Made by a program: the position numbers and the translations under genes. A stretch of DNA of 64,000 nt from Atlantibacter sp032062175 (GTDB taxonomy: Bacteria > Pseudomonadota > Gammaproteobacteria > Enterobacterales > Enterobacteriaceae). Position 1 is the stretch's first letter; every line of letters starts with the position of its first letter. The stretch lies in assembly GCF_032062175.1 (NCBI RefSeq), contig NZ_DAMBQK010000020.1, positions 1-64,000 of the forward strand. The letters are read 5' to 3'. Below the pieces are notes generated by a model that saw only the letters and a list, made by a program, of their open reading frames with translations, did no database searches and was not told the origin of the DNA. Shown here piece after piece: positions 16,244 to 25,672 of the stretch.

Positions 16244-17409
16244 TATTTCCCCTCCACTGCGGCAACAACCTGCTGAGCTGCATCCGTCAGACTTTTCGCT
16301 GCAATAATATTCAGGCCGCTGTCAGCCAGACGCTGTGCGCCCAACTCCGCGTTGTTCCCTTCCAGACGAACCACTACCGGCACGTTAACGCCCACTTCTT
16401 CTACTGCGCCGATAATACCGTCGGCAATCAGATCGCAACGCACGATACCGCCGAAAATGTTCACCAGAACGGCTTTCACTTTCTCATCGGACAGAATGAT
16501 TTTGAACGCTTCGGTAACGCGCTCTTTGGTCGCACCGCCGCCCACGTCGAGGAAGTTAGCCGGTTCGCCGCCGTGCAGCTTAACGATGTCCATGGTGCCC
16601 ATCGCCAGGCCTGCGCCGTTAACCATGCAGCCGATGTTGCCGTCCAGCGCCACGTAGTTCAGTTCCCACTGCGCAGCGTGCGCTTCGCGGGCATCTTCCT
16701 GACTGTGGTCGCGCATTTCACGCAGATCCGGCTGGCGGAACAACGCGTTGCCGTCAGCGCCCAGTTTGCCATCGAGGCACACCAGATCGCCCTGCTTCGT
16801 GATCACCAGCGGGTTGATTTCAATCAGCGCCAGGTCGCGCTCAAGGAAAATATTCGCCAGACCCATAAAGATCTTGGTGAACTGCTGAATTTGTTTCCCT
16901 TCCAGACCCAGTTTGAACGCCAGTTCGCGTCCCTGATACGGCATCGGGCCGGTCAGCGGATCGAGAGGCATTTTGTGGATCAGGTGAGGGGTTTTCTCCG
17001 CCACGGTTTCGATTTCTACGCCGCCTTCGGTGGAGGCCATAAACACCACGCGACGGGTGCTGCGGTCAACAACCGCGCCCAGGTACAGCTCTTTATCGAT
17101 ATCGGTCGCGGCTTCAACCAGGATCTGGTTAACCGGCTGGCCGTTAGCGTCTGTTTGGTAGGTCACCAGGCGTTTGCCCAGCCACTGCTCAGCAAATGCG
17201 CGAATTTCTTCTTTGCTGTTAACCACTTTCACACCGCCCGCTTTACCGCGGCCGCCAGCGTGAACCTGGCATTTGACGACCCACGGGCCTGCGCCGATTT
17301 TGGACGCTGCCTCTTCTGCTTCACGCGGGGTATTACAGGCGTAACCCACCGGTGCCGGCAAGCCAGATCTGGCAAACAGTTGTTTCGCCTGATATTCGTG
17401 TAAGTTCAT
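16243..17409 (-). CDS. sucC: Succinyl-CoA synthetase beta subunit
   Basis: SucC carries the nucleotide-binding ATP-grasp domain and the succinate site. ATG 17409 gives MNLHEYQAKQLFARSG and 388 residues, as in E. coli; the in-frame extension of 16 codons upstream is rejected. Conserved motifs are VKCQVHAGGRGKAGGVK (ATP-grasp), EINPLVITKQGDL and VNIFGGIVRCDLIA. It is 109 bases after sucB and overlaps sucD by one base. Confidence 0.98.
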   Translation of the reverse strand: MNLHEYQAKQLFARSGLPAPVGYACNTPREAEEAASKIGAGPWVVKCQVHAGGRGKAGGVKVVNSKEEIRAFAEQWLGKRLVTYQTDANGQPVNQILVEAATDIDKELYLGAVVDRSTRRVVFMASTEGGVEIETVAEKTPHLIHKMPLDPLTGPMPYQGRELAFKLGLEGKQIQQFTKIFMGLANIFLERDLALIEINPLVITKQGDLVCLDGKLGADGNALFRQPDLREMRDHSQEDAREAHAAQWELNYVALDGNIGCMVNGAGLAMGTMDIVKLHGGEPANFLDVGGGATKERVTEAFKIILSDEKVKAVLVNIFGGIVRCDLIADGIIGAVEEVGVNVPVVVRLEGNNAELGAQRLADSGLNIIAAKSLTDAAQQVVAAVEGK

Positions 17410-17518
17410 GTGTTCTATCCATCCTTCAGGTAAACCTGTCGTTGAATCTACGCTCAACCACAGGGCAGGTGATGTTTATCAGCCCGCCAGCAACGCCAGC
17501 GGGCCTTATGCATTGGCT

Positions 17519-18745
17519 CTACACGTCCAACAGCAGACGGGTCGGATCTTCCAGCAACTCTTTAATCGCCACCAGGAAGCCTACGGATTCGCGGCCATCG
17601 ATCAGGCGGTGATCGTAAGAGAGCGCCAGGTACATCATCGGCAGGATCTCAACTTTGCCGTCTACTGCCATCGGGCGATCTTTAATGGCGTGCATACCGA
17701 GGATCGCGCTCTGCGGCGGGTTGATGATCGGCGTAGACATCAGGGAGCCGAACACACCACCGTTGGTGATGGTGAAGTTACCGCCGGTCAGGTCTTCCAC
17801 GGTCAGTTTGCCGTCGCGCCCTTTCACAGCCAGTTCTTTGATGCGTTTTTCGATGTCTGCCATGCCCAGCGCGTCAACGTCACGCAGCACCGGGGCCACC
17901 AGGCCGCGCGGCGTGGAAACCGCCATGCTGACATCGAAGTAGTTGTGATACACCACGTCTTCGCCATCGATAGAGGCGTTCACTTCCGGGTAGCGTTTCA
18001 GCGCTTCAACCACAGCTTTCACGTAGAAGGACATAAAGCCCAGACGGATGCCGTGACGTTTTTCGAACGCGTCGCCGTACTGCTTACGCAGATCCATAAT
18101 CGGCTTCATGTTCACTTCGTTAAACGTGGTGAGCATGGCGGTGGAGTTTTTCGCTTCCAGCAGACGCTCGGCCACACGCTTACGCAGACGGGTCATCGGC
18201 ACGCGTTTTTCAGAGCGGCCAGCCAACTGCGGCTGCGGCTGTGCGCTGGCAGTGGGCTCTGGCGCTTTCTGCGCATCGGCTTTACCGGCTTTCGCCAGGT
18301 GTTTTTCTACGTCTTCACGGGTCAGACGGCCGCCGACGCCGGTGCCTTTGATGTCGCTGGCTTCCAGCGAGTGCTCCGCCAGCAGGCGACGGATCGCCGG
18401 GCTGAGGGCATCGTTGTTTTGTTCTTCGAGTGAGGCCTGCTGACGCTGGGCCGGAGTCGATTCCTTCGCTTCTGCTTTCGCGCCGCTTTCTTTACCTGCG
18501 CTGTTACCTTCACGCAGGCGACCCAGGATCTGGCGAGAGGTCACGGTGGTGCCCTCTTCTTCCAGTACTGCGTCCAGAATGCCGTCCGCCGATGCCGGAA
18601 CTTCCAGAACCACTTTGTCAGTTTCGATTTCTACCAGAACCTCGTCGCGGGTTACCGCATCACCCGGTTTTTTATGCCAGGTGGCGACAGTTGCATCGGC
18701 AACGGATTCAGGCAGGTCAGGGACAAGAATATCTACGCTACTCAT
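17519..18745 (-). CDS. sucB: 2-oxoglutarate dehydrogenase E2, dihydrolipoyl succinyltransferase
   Basis: SucB is the 24-mer core of 2-oxoglutarate dehydrogenase and transfers the succinyl group to CoA. The 408 residues contain one lipoyl domain (1-80) with the modified Lys44 in EIETDKVVLEV, an Ala/Pro/Glu linker, the E1/E3-binding domain (about 110-150, SPAIRRLLAEHSLEASDIKGTG) and the catalytic domain (about 175-408) ending with the active-site motif LSYDHRLIDGRE. It starts 14 bases after sucA. Confidence 0.98.
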   Translation of the reverse strand: MSSVDILVPDLPESVADATVATWHKKPGDAVTRDEVLVEIETDKVVLEVPASADGILDAVLEEEGTTVTSRQILGRLREGNSAGKESGAKAEAKESTPAQRQQASLEEQNNDALSPAIRRLLAEHSLEASDIKGTGVGGRLTREDVEKHLAKAGKADAQKAPEPTASAQPQPQLAGRSEKRVPMTRLRKRVAERLLEAKNSTAMLTTFNEVNMKPIMDLRKQYGDAFEKRHGIRLGFMSFYVKAVVEALKRYPEVNASIDGEDVVYHNYFDVSMAVSTPRGLVAPVLRDVDALGMADIEKRIKELAVKGRDGKLTVEDLTGGNFTITNGGVFGSLMSTPIINPPQSAILGMHAIKDRPMAVDGKVEILPMMYLALSYDHRLIDGRESVGFLVAIKELLEDPTRLLLDV

Positions 18746-18759
18746 TATTTATCCTTTAA

Positions 18760-21567
18760 TTAATCGACGTTCAGCGCGTCATTGACCAGATCTTGCTGCT
18801 GCTTCTGGTGAACGGACATATATCCTACCGCCGGAGAGGCGGAGGCCGGGCGGCCTGCGTAACGCAGTGCAGAACCAAACGGAATCACTTCGCGGAAATG
18901 GTGCTGGCTGCAATACCAGGCGCCCTGGTTTAATGGCTCTTCCTGACACCAGACAAAATCATGTACATGCGCGTATGGCTTTAAGACTTCCTGTACGGCC
19001 TGGACCGGGAAAGGATAAAGCTGTTCGATACGCACAATGGCGACATCTTTCTGATCGTTCTTACGGCGCTGTTCCAGTAAGTCGTAATAGACTTTACCTG
19101 AACAGAGCACCACGCGTTTCACTGCTTTCGGGTCCAGCTCGTCAATTTCACCCATTGCCGGCAGGAACGCGCCGTTCGCCAGTTCGTCAAGCGTCGAGAC
19201 GGCCAGCGGGTGGCGCAGCAGGGATTTCGGCGACATCACCACCAGCGGACGGCGCATACCGCGCAACGCCTGGCGGCGCAGCATGTGGTAAACCTGCGCC
19301 GGGGTGGACGGTACGCACACCTGCATGTTCTGCTCAGCGCACAGTTGCAGATAACGTTCCAGACGCGCGGAGGAGTGCTCTGGGCCCTGGCCTTCGTAAC
19401 CGTGCGGCAGCAGCATCACCAGACCGCACATACGGCCCCATTTCTGCTCGCCAGACGAAATGAACTGGTCAATAACCACTTGCGCGCCGTTGGCGAAGTC
19501 ACCGAACTGCGCTTCCCAGATGGTCAGGGTGCGCGGTTCTGCGGTGGCGTAACCGTATTCAAACGCCAGCACCGCTTCTTCAGAGAGCACGGAGTCCCAG
19601 ACGCGGAACGGACCCTGGCCGTTATGCACGTGCGACAGCGGCGTCCAGGTCGAGCCGTTGGTCTGGTTGTGGATCACCGCGTGACGGTGGAAGAAGGTGC
19701 CGCGACCTGAGTCTTCGCCTGACAGACGAATCGGAATGCCTTCATCAACCAGAGTCGCATACGCCAGCGTTTCCGCCCCGCCCCAGTCGAACGGTTTTTC
19801 GCCGTTAGCCATCAGTTGGCGGTCGCCGTAGATTTTGGCGACGCGGGATTGCATTTCAATCGTGTCGGGCACGGTGCTGATGCGTTTTGCCAGCTCTTGC
19901 AGGCGCTTCATGTCGACTTTGTTCGGGTACGCTTCGTCCCAGTCGTGGTTGAGGTACGGCGACCAGGTGAATGAATGCATGTTCATCGGACGCCACTCTT
20001 TCACCACGCACTCGCCGGCATCCAGCGCATCGCGGTAAAGGTTAACCATCTCGGTCGCGTCTTCCAGCGTCGCAACGTTTTCCTGCTCCAGCTTGTCAGC
20101 GTAGATTTTACGCGGCGTCGGGTGTTTTTTGATTTTCTGGTACATCAGCGGCTGGGTTGCGCTCGGCTCGTCGGCTTCGTTATGGCCGTGACGGCGGTAG
20201 CACACCAGGTCGATGAACACATCGCGCTTGAAGGTGTTACGGAAATCCAGCGCCAGACGGGTCACGAAAGCCACCGCTTCCGGGTCATCCGCGTTAACGT
20301 GGAAAATCGGTGCCTGAACCATCTTGCCGATGTCGGTGCAATACGGGGTGGAACGCGCGTCCAGCGGGTTAGAGGTGGTAAAGCCCACCTGGTTGTTGAT
20401 CACGATGCGAACGGTACCGCCCACTTCGTAACCCCGCGCTTTGGACATGTTCAGGGTTTCCTGCACCACGCCCTGGCCGGTTACTGCGGCGTCGCCGTGA
20501 ATGGTGATCGGCAGGACTTTATTGCTGCTCGGCTCGTCAAGGCGATCCAGACGGGCGCGCACCGATCCGATCACCACCGGGCTGACGATTTCCAGGTGCG
20601 ACGGGTTAAACGCCAGCGCCAGGTGAACCAGGCCGCCTTCGGTTTCGATATCTGACGAGAAGCCCATGTGGTATTTCACGTCGCCGGTGCCGAGGTGTTC
20701 TTTATGTTTGCCCGCGAACTCGTCAAACAGATCCTGCGGTTTTTTACCCAGCACGTTAACCAGCACGTTAAGACGACCGCGGTGCGCCATACCCAGCACC
20801 ACTTCACGCGTGCCGCTGTTGCCCGCGTGGCGAATCATCTCTTTAAGCATCGGGATCAGCGCGTCGCCGCCTTCCAGCGAGAAGCGTTTCGCGCCAGGGA
20901 ATTTCGCGCCCAGATAACGCTCAAGGCCTTCGGCTGCGGTCAGCTCATTCAGGAAGCGTTTCTTCTCTTCCGCTTTAAAGCTGGCGTGGCCGATCACAGA
21001 TTCGATGCGCTGCTGGATCCAACGCTTCTCTTCGGTGGAGGTAATATGCATGTACTCTGCACCGATCGAGCCGCCGTAAGTCTGTTTCAGGGCGTCGATC
21101 AAATCGGCGAGTTTCATGGTGTCTTTGCCGCCAGCAAACGAGCCGACGTTAAAGGTTTCCTGCAAATCCGCTTCGCTCAGATTGTGGAAGGCAAGATCCA
21201 GGTCCGCAACACGCTCTTGCTGCCACAATCCCAGCGGATCGAGGTTGGCGTGCTGGTGGCCTCTGAAACGCCAGGCGTTAATCAGTTGCAGGACTTTGAC
21301 CTGTTTCACGCCGGCGTCAGGGTCGACGGCTGAGGAGGTGTAACGTGAGGCATCCTTCGCCAGGCGGCGGAAATAATCACGTGTTTTGGAATGGAATTGA
21401 TCCGGTTTAGCCCCGGTGCCAGGCAACTGCTGGAACATGGAGCGCCAGTGGGCGTCCACTGAATCAGGATCGGTTAAGAAGTCTTCATAGAGCTGTTCTA
21501 TCCAGCTCTGGTTCGCACCAGAGAGATAAGAAGAGTCCAGCCAGGCTTTCATTGCGCCGTTCTGCAT
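18760..21567 (-). CDS. sucA: 2-oxoglutarate dehydrogenase E1 component
   Basis: SucA is the thiamine-diphosphate-dependent decarboxylase of the 2-oxoglutarate dehydrogenase complex. The 935-residue protein (E. coli 933) begins MQNGAMKAWLDSSYLSGANQ. Conserved motifs include GMAHRGRLNVLVNVLGKKP, HGDAAVTGQGVVQETLNMS, FHVNADDPEAV and RRHGHNEADEPSATQP, which build the cofactor site. Relative to E. coli I see a two-residue insertion near IESVIGHASF. It follows sdhB by 221 bases that contain two strong hairpins. Confidence 0.98.
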   Translation of the reverse strand: MQNGAMKAWLDSSYLSGANQSWIEQLYEDFLTDPDSVDAHWRSMFQQLPGTGAKPDQFHSKTRDYFRRLAKDASRYTSSAVDPDAGVKQVKVLQLINAWRFRGHQHANLDPLGLWQQERVADLDLAFHNLSEADLQETFNVGSFAGGKDTMKLADLIDALKQTYGGSIGAEYMHITSTEEKRWIQQRIESVIGHASFKAEEKKRFLNELTAAEGLERYLGAKFPGAKRFSLEGGDALIPMLKEMIRHAGNSGTREVVLGMAHRGRLNVLVNVLGKKPQDLFDEFAGKHKEHLGTGDVKYHMGFSSDIETEGGLVHLALAFNPSHLEIVSPVVIGSVRARLDRLDEPSSNKVLPITIHGDAAVTGQGVVQETLNMSKARGYEVGGTVRIVINNQVGFTTSNPLDARSTPYCTDIGKMVQAPIFHVNADDPEAVAFVTRLALDFRNTFKRDVFIDLVCYRRHGHNEADEPSATQPLMYQKIKKHPTPRKIYADKLEQENVATLEDATEMVNLYRDALDAGECVVKEWRPMNMHSFTWSPYLNHDWDEAYPNKVDMKRLQELAKRISTVPDTIEMQSRVAKIYGDRQLMANGEKPFDWGGAETLAYATLVDEGIPIRLSGEDSGRGTFFHRHAVIHNQTNGSTWTPLSHVHNGQGPFRVWDSVLSEEAVLAFEYGYATAEPRTLTIWEAQFGDFANGAQVVIDQFISSGEQKWGRMCGLVMLLPHGYEGQGPEHSSARLERYLQLCAEQNMQVCVPSTPAQVYHMLRRQALRGMRRPLVVMSPKSLLRHPLAVSTLDELANGAFLPAMGEIDELDPKAVKRVVLCSGKVYYDLLEQRRKNDQKDVAIVRIEQLYPFPVQAVQEVLKPYAHVHDFVWCQEEPLNQGAWYCSQHHFREVIPFGSALRYAGRPASASPAVGYMSVHQKQQQDLVNDALNVD

Positions 21568-21676
21568 CGTGATCCCTTAAGCATCTTATGCTTATTTCGC
21601 CATGGATAACTACAACGTACTGGGTTTGTACGTAGTACCAGGGTTCACTTTTTGGGCTCTTAGTGGCCCGGTAAGG

Positions 21677-21715
21677 AACCTTTAAAAACTGTCAACGCGG
21701 CAGTTTTTAAAGGTT
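21677..21715 (-). repeat. Large perfect inverted repeat between sdhB and sucA
   Basis: AACCTTTAAAAACTG (21677-21691) and CAGTTTTTAAAGGTT (21701-21715) form a perfect 15-bp stem with a 9-base loop, about 110 bases upstream of sucA. It could act as an RNase III or stability element that lets sdh and suc messages decay separately. Confidence 0.75.
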
Positions 21716-21755
21716 TCCTGCACTGGCGGAAAGCATAGCGCTAACCGCCCATTTT

Positions 21756-21780
21756 GCCCGGTAAACACCGCTTACCGGGC
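21756..21780 (-). repeat. REP-like palindrome after sdhB
   Basis: GCCCGGTAA (21756-21764) and TTACCGGGC (21772-21780) form a 9-bp stem with a 7-base loop, 9 bases after the sdhB stop. The GC-rich stem and GCGGTGTTTACC core resemble enterobacterial REP units. No U-run follows, so it is read as a 3'-stabilising element within the operon. Confidence 0.55.
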
Positions 21781-21788
21781 GCGTTTTG

Positions 21789-22505
21789 TTATGCGCTGCG
21801 TTGCAACAGCATGGTCTTGATATGACCAATCGCCTTGGTCGGGTTCAGCCCTTTAGGGCAGACACTGACGCAATTCATAATGCTGTGGCAGCGGAATACG
21901 CTGAAAGCATCGCTCAAATTATCCAGACGGTTATCGGTTTCAGTATCACGGCTGTCAATCAGGAAGCGATACGCAGCAAGCAGACCTGCCGGGCCGATAA
22001 ACTTATCCGGGTTCCACCAGAACGATGGGCAGGATGTCGAGCAGCAGGCGCACAGAATACACTCATAGAGTCCATCCAGTTTTTCGCGCTGATCCGGCAT
22101 CTGCAAATGTTCGCGAGCGGGTGGATTTTGTCCATTATTCAACAAGTAAGGCTTAATCTTCTCATATTGAGTATAGAATTGCCCCATGTCTACCACCAAA
22201 TCACGCACCACCGGCAAGCCCGGCAGGGGACGGATCACAATCTTCTGTTTTCCGTTGCCCAGGGCGGAGATCGGCGTGATGCACGCCAGACCATTTTTGC
22301 CGTTCATGTTCAGGCCATCGGAACCACACACCCCTTCACGGCAGGAGCGGCGGAACGCGAGAGTCGGATCTTTTTCTTTCAGCTGGATAAGCGCATCCAG
22401 CAGCATCATGTCGCGCCCTTCTTCCCCTTCCAGGGTGTAATCCTGCATATGCGGCGCGTCGTCTACATCCGGGTTGTAGCGATAAATAGAAAATTCAAGT
22501 TTCAT
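21789..22505 (-). CDS. sdhB: Succinate dehydrogenase iron-sulfur subunit
   Basis: SdhB carries electrons from FAD to ubiquinone through [2Fe-2S], [4Fe-4S] and [3Fe-4S] clusters. All ligand sets are present in the 238 residues: SCREGVCGSDGLN for the first, CILCACCSTSCP and CHSIMNCVSVCPKGLNP for the others. It starts 16 bases after sdhA. Length equals the E. coli protein. Confidence 0.99.
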   Translation of the reverse strand: MKLEFSIYRYNPDVDDAPHMQDYTLEGEEGRDMMLLDALIQLKEKDPTLAFRRSCREGVCGSDGLNMNGKNGLACITPISALGNGKQKIVIRPLPGLPVVRDLVVDMGQFYTQYEKIKPYLLNNGQNPPAREHLQMPDQREKLDGLYECILCACCSTSCPSFWWNPDKFIGPAGLLAAYRFLIDSRDTETDNRLDNLSDAFSVFRCHSIMNCVSVCPKGLNPTKAIGHIKTMLLQRSA

Positions 22506-22521
22506 CTGCCTGTCTCCGCGA

Positions 22522-24288
22522 TTAGTAGGAACGCACTTTCGGCGGGAACGCCGGACGCAGTTTCGGCTCCATATTAACGCTACGGCGCGTCATGGATTCC
22601 GTCTCTGGCAAGTACAAGCTGTGGCACAACCAGTTCGCATCATCACGTTCCGGATAGTCGAAACGGCTGTGTGCGCCACGGCTCTCGGTGCGGAAATTCG
22701 CAGATACCGCCGTCGCATACGCGGTTTCCATCAGGTTATCCAGCTCCAGGCACTCAACGCGCTGGGTATTGAATTCGCTGGAGGTGTCGTCCAGACGGGC
22801 GTTTTGCAGACGTTCGCGGATCGCTTTCAGTTGCTCCAGGCCTTTCGCCATGGCATCGCCTTCGCGGAATACCGAGAAGTTATGCTGCATGCATTCCTGA
22901 AGCGCTTTACGGATAACCACCGGGTCTTCGCCGCTGCGGTTGTTGTTCCAGCGGTTGAGACGGGCCAGGGACGCGTCGATGTCAGAGTCGCTGGCATCAC
23001 GCAGTGCGCCCTGTTCGGCGATGGATTCCTGCAAATGCAGGCCCGCCGCGCGGCCAAATACCACCAGGTCAAGCAGCGAGTTGCCGCCCAGACGGTTGGC
23101 GCCGTGCACCGATACGCAGGCGATTTCGCCTACCGCAAACAGGCCCGGAATCACCACGTCTTCGCCCTGCGCGTTCACGGTCAGCGCCTGGCCGGTTACT
23201 TTGGTCGGAATACCGCCCATCATGTAATGGCAGGTCGGGATAACCGGGATCGGCTCTTTGACCGGGTCAACGTGCGCGAAGGTGCGCGACAGTTCGAGGA
23301 TGCCCGGCAGGCGGGATTCCAGAACCTCTTTACCCAGGTGGTCGAGTTTCAGTTTGGCGTGCGGGCCCCACGGACCGTCACAGCCGCGACCTTCACGGAT
23401 TTCGATCATGATGGAACGCGCCACCACGTCACGGCCCGCCAGGTCTTTGGCGTTCGGCGCATAACGCTCCATAAAGCGTTCGCCGTGTTTGTTCAACAGG
23501 TAGCCGCCTTCACCACGGCAGCCTTCCGTCACCAGAACCCCCGCGCCCGCGATACCGGTCGGGTGGAATTGCCACATTTCCATGTCCTGCACCGGCACGC
23601 CTGCGCGCAGCGCCATGCCGACGCCGTCGCCGGTGTTGATATGGGCGTTAGTGGTGGACTGGTAAATGCGGCCTGCTCCGCCGGTCGCCAGCACGGTCGC
23701 GCGGGCTTTGAAGTAAACCACTTCACCGGTTTCGATGCACAGTGCGGTGCAACCCACCACCGCGCCATCCTGGTTTTTCACCAGATCCAGCGCATACCAT
23801 TCGGAGAAAATAGTGGTGTGGTTTTTCAGGTTCTGTTGATACAGGGTGTGCAACAGCGCATGGCCGGTACGGTCAGCCGCCGCTGCGGTACGTGCCGCCT
23901 GCTCGCCGCCGAAGTTTTTCGACTGGCCGCCAAACGGACGTTGATAGATACGGCCATCGTCCAGACGGGAGAACGGTAGGCCCATATGCTCCAGCTCGAG
24001 AATCGCTTCCGGGCCGGTCTTACACATATATTCGATCGCGTCCTGGTCGCCGATATAGTCGGAACCCTTGACGGTATCGTACATGTGCCATTCCCAGTTA
24101 TCTTCATGGGTATTACCGAGTGCAACGGTAATGCCGCCCTGAGCGGATACTGTGTGGGAACGGGTCGGGAATACTTTAGAGAGCAGCGCACAGGTCTGGC
24201 CGCTCTGGGAAATTTGCAGCGCCGCGCGCATACCTGCGCCACCGGCACCAATCACAACCGCATCAAACTCTCTGACTGGCAAATTCAT
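22522..24288 (-). CDS. sdhA: Succinate dehydrogenase flavoprotein subunit
   Basis: SdhA oxidises succinate to fumarate with covalently bound FAD. ATG 24288 (MNLPVREFDAVVIGAGGAG) gives 588 residues, and its A is the last base of the sdhD TAA stop; a four-codon upstream extension is rejected. The dinucleotide fold GAGGAGMRA, the flavinylated His45 in FPTRSHTVSAQGG and the substrate-site HPTGIAGAG and RGEGGYLLN motifs are present. Confidence 0.99.
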   Translation of the reverse strand: MNLPVREFDAVVIGAGGAGMRAALQISQSGQTCALLSKVFPTRSHTVSAQGGITVALGNTHEDNWEWHMYDTVKGSDYIGDQDAIEYMCKTGPEAILELEHMGLPFSRLDDGRIYQRPFGGQSKNFGGEQAARTAAAADRTGHALLHTLYQQNLKNHTTIFSEWYALDLVKNQDGAVVGCTALCIETGEVVYFKARATVLATGGAGRIYQSTTNAHINTGDGVGMALRAGVPVQDMEMWQFHPTGIAGAGVLVTEGCRGEGGYLLNKHGERFMERYAPNAKDLAGRDVVARSIMIEIREGRGCDGPWGPHAKLKLDHLGKEVLESRLPGILELSRTFAHVDPVKEPIPVIPTCHYMMGGIPTKVTGQALTVNAQGEDVVIPGLFAVGEIACVSVHGANRLGGNSLLDLVVFGRAAGLHLQESIAEQGALRDASDSDIDASLARLNRWNNNRSGEDPVVIRKALQECMQHNFSVFREGDAMAKGLEQLKAIRERLQNARLDDTSSEFNTQRVECLELDNLMETAYATAVSANFRTESRGAHSRFDYPERDDANWLCHSLYLPETESMTRRSVNMEPKLRPAFPPKVRSY

Positions 24289-24635
24289 TAGACACCCCAC
24301 ACCACAACGAATCCATAAATGACGTAAACCAACAGTGCGATCACAATCGCTAATTGCAGCAGCATACGCAGCGCCAGAGGTTTAACGTAGTCGGTCAACA
24401 CCTGCCACATGCCAATCCAGGCATGGATCAATACGGAAAACAGCGCCAGCAGGGTGAACACTTTGGTGAAAGCGGAAGAGAAGAAGCCGGTCCAGATCGC
24501 CCAGGTCAGGTCGCCGGTCACAGCGAAGAAGCCAACCATGTAGATGATGTACAGCGTCAGGACGATGGCAGTCGCACGAACCAGAATGAAGTCATGTACG
24601 CCATTGCGTCCTAATGCGGAGGCGTTGCTTACCAT
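24288..24635 (-). CDS. sdhD: Succinate dehydrogenase membrane anchor subunit
   Basis: SdhD with SdhC binds haem b556 and the ubiquinone site. From ATG 24635 (MVSNASALGRNGVHDF) the protein is 115 residues with three membrane helices; His71 and the quinone-site Tyr83 of E. coli SdhD are conserved. The start lies inside the end of sdhC (7-base overlap), as in E. coli. A long in-frame N-terminal extension overlapping sdhC is rejected. Confidence 0.98.
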   Translation of the reverse strand: MVSNASALGRNGVHDFILVRATAIVLTLYIIYMVGFFAVTGDLTWAIWTGFFSSAFTKVFTLLALFSVLIHAWIGMWQVLTDYVKPLALRMLLQLAIVIALLVYVIYGFVVVWGV

Positions 24636-25018
24636 ACGAGAACTCCTGCGAGAAGTGAAAGCACGACAGTAATGATGAAAGAAAGGTTTGCGGTACGCTT
24701 CCCGGTCTCGAAAGTCTCTTCCAGGTAGCCGACATCCATCAGCATGTGGCGAACGCCGCCGACGACGTGATACGCCAGCGCGGTGAGAATGCCCCACATA
24801 ATGAATTTAACAAAAAAGCTATCCATGATGGCTGATGCCGTCTGGAAACCTTCAGGAGAGGAGAGCGAGACCCCCAGCAACCAGAGCAGAATGCCGACAG
24901 CCACAAATGTGATCACGCCGGATACGCGATGGAGGATGGAAGCAATTGCGGTAACAGGAAACCGGATCGTTCGCAGATCCAAGTTAACAGGTCTTTGTTT
25001 TTTCGCGTTTTTTATCAT
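24629..25018 (-). CDS. sdhC: Succinate dehydrogenase cytochrome b556 subunit
   Basis: SdhC is the second membrane anchor. ATG 25018 gives 129 residues with three helices, the haem ligand His84 (LTALAYHVVGG) and the quinone-site Ser27 and Arg31 (IASILHRVSG). An ATG five codons upstream (MWALFMIKN) is also in frame and cannot be ruled out. First gene of the sdh-suc operon; the upstream promoter faces gltA. Confidence 0.98.
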   Translation of the reverse strand: MIKNAKKQRPVNLDLRTIRFPVTAIASILHRVSGVITFVAVGILLWLLGVSLSSPEGFQTASAIMDSFFVKFIMWGILTALAYHVVGGVRHMLMDVGYLEETFETGKRTANLSFIITVVLSLLAGVLVW

Positions 25019-25191
25019 GAATAGCGCCCACATGCTGTTCTTATTATTCCTTCCTCCGGGTCTGCAGGCGGGTCAGACAGCGTGACTTTCTATAACTCTG
25101 CGTCATGCAAAAACATCAACTTCCTGTTTTAAAACGACGGGTTACTACGCTGGGTGGCTCTCGGTGCAGGGTATTCCGGAGACCTGGCGGC

Positions 25192-25225
25192 AGTATAGGT
25201 TGTTCACAAAATCATTACAATTAAC
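25192..25225 (-). promoter_or_regulatory. sdhC promoter with overlapping ArcA-like box
   Basis: On the minus strand TTGTAA (25220-25215) and TATACT (25197-25192) are 17 bases apart. GTTAATTGTAA (25225-25215) overlaps the -35 and matches the ArcA core, which fits repression of sdh under low oxygen. The start codon is about 170 bases downstream, so the leader is long; RyhB and Spot 42 act on this leader in E. coli. Confidence 0.7.
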
Positions 25226-25330
25226 CTACATACAGTTTGTCGGGTTTTAGTCGAAACAGTGACCAGGATCACGATACAAACATTATTTTAAAATTTAATC
25301 ATCTGATTTGACAAATATTAAACAAAATTG

Positions 25331-25360
25331 TTACAACCATCACCGAAGAAGTCATATAAT
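25331..25360 (+). promoter_or_regulatory. Probable gltA promoter
   Basis: TTACAA (25331-25336) and a perfect TATAAT (25355-25360) are 18 bases apart, about 310 bases before gltA. A long gltA leader is also known in E. coli. TTGACA (25309-25314) a little upstream could serve an alternative start. Confidence 0.55.
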
Positions 25361-25672
25361 TCGCAAAAGTTATGAGGTCACACTTTCACCTGACAATAAG
25401 TTATGTAACAGTGATCGGTATTGACCAGAGTAATTTAGCCCGGTATTAGTGATATATAGATTTTATGAATACTGACTGCTAACTTCCTGATTTACTGTAA
25501 TTTCGCCCTAATTCGAACCGTTGTCTGCAAGCCACTGAGCGCTCTGTACCCTGGTTTCTCCCTCTGAAACAGAGATGTGCGCCATACAACAAACTGACAA
25601 CATGACGGTTAGGAATGAAAGTAATGGGGTTGAGTAGCGGTCTTAAGCAATAAGGCGCTAAGGAGACCGTAA

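Noticed and set aside
16573..17403. 276-residue frame on the plus strand
   Set aside because: Antisense shadow of sucC.
22621..23979. 452-residue frame on the plus strand
   Set aside because: Antisense to sdhA; composition rich in Arg/His/Ala and no start signal.
25019..25672. Small ORFs in the sdhC-gltA gap
   Set aside because: No start/SD combination with coding character; the gap is explained by divergent promoters and long leaders.
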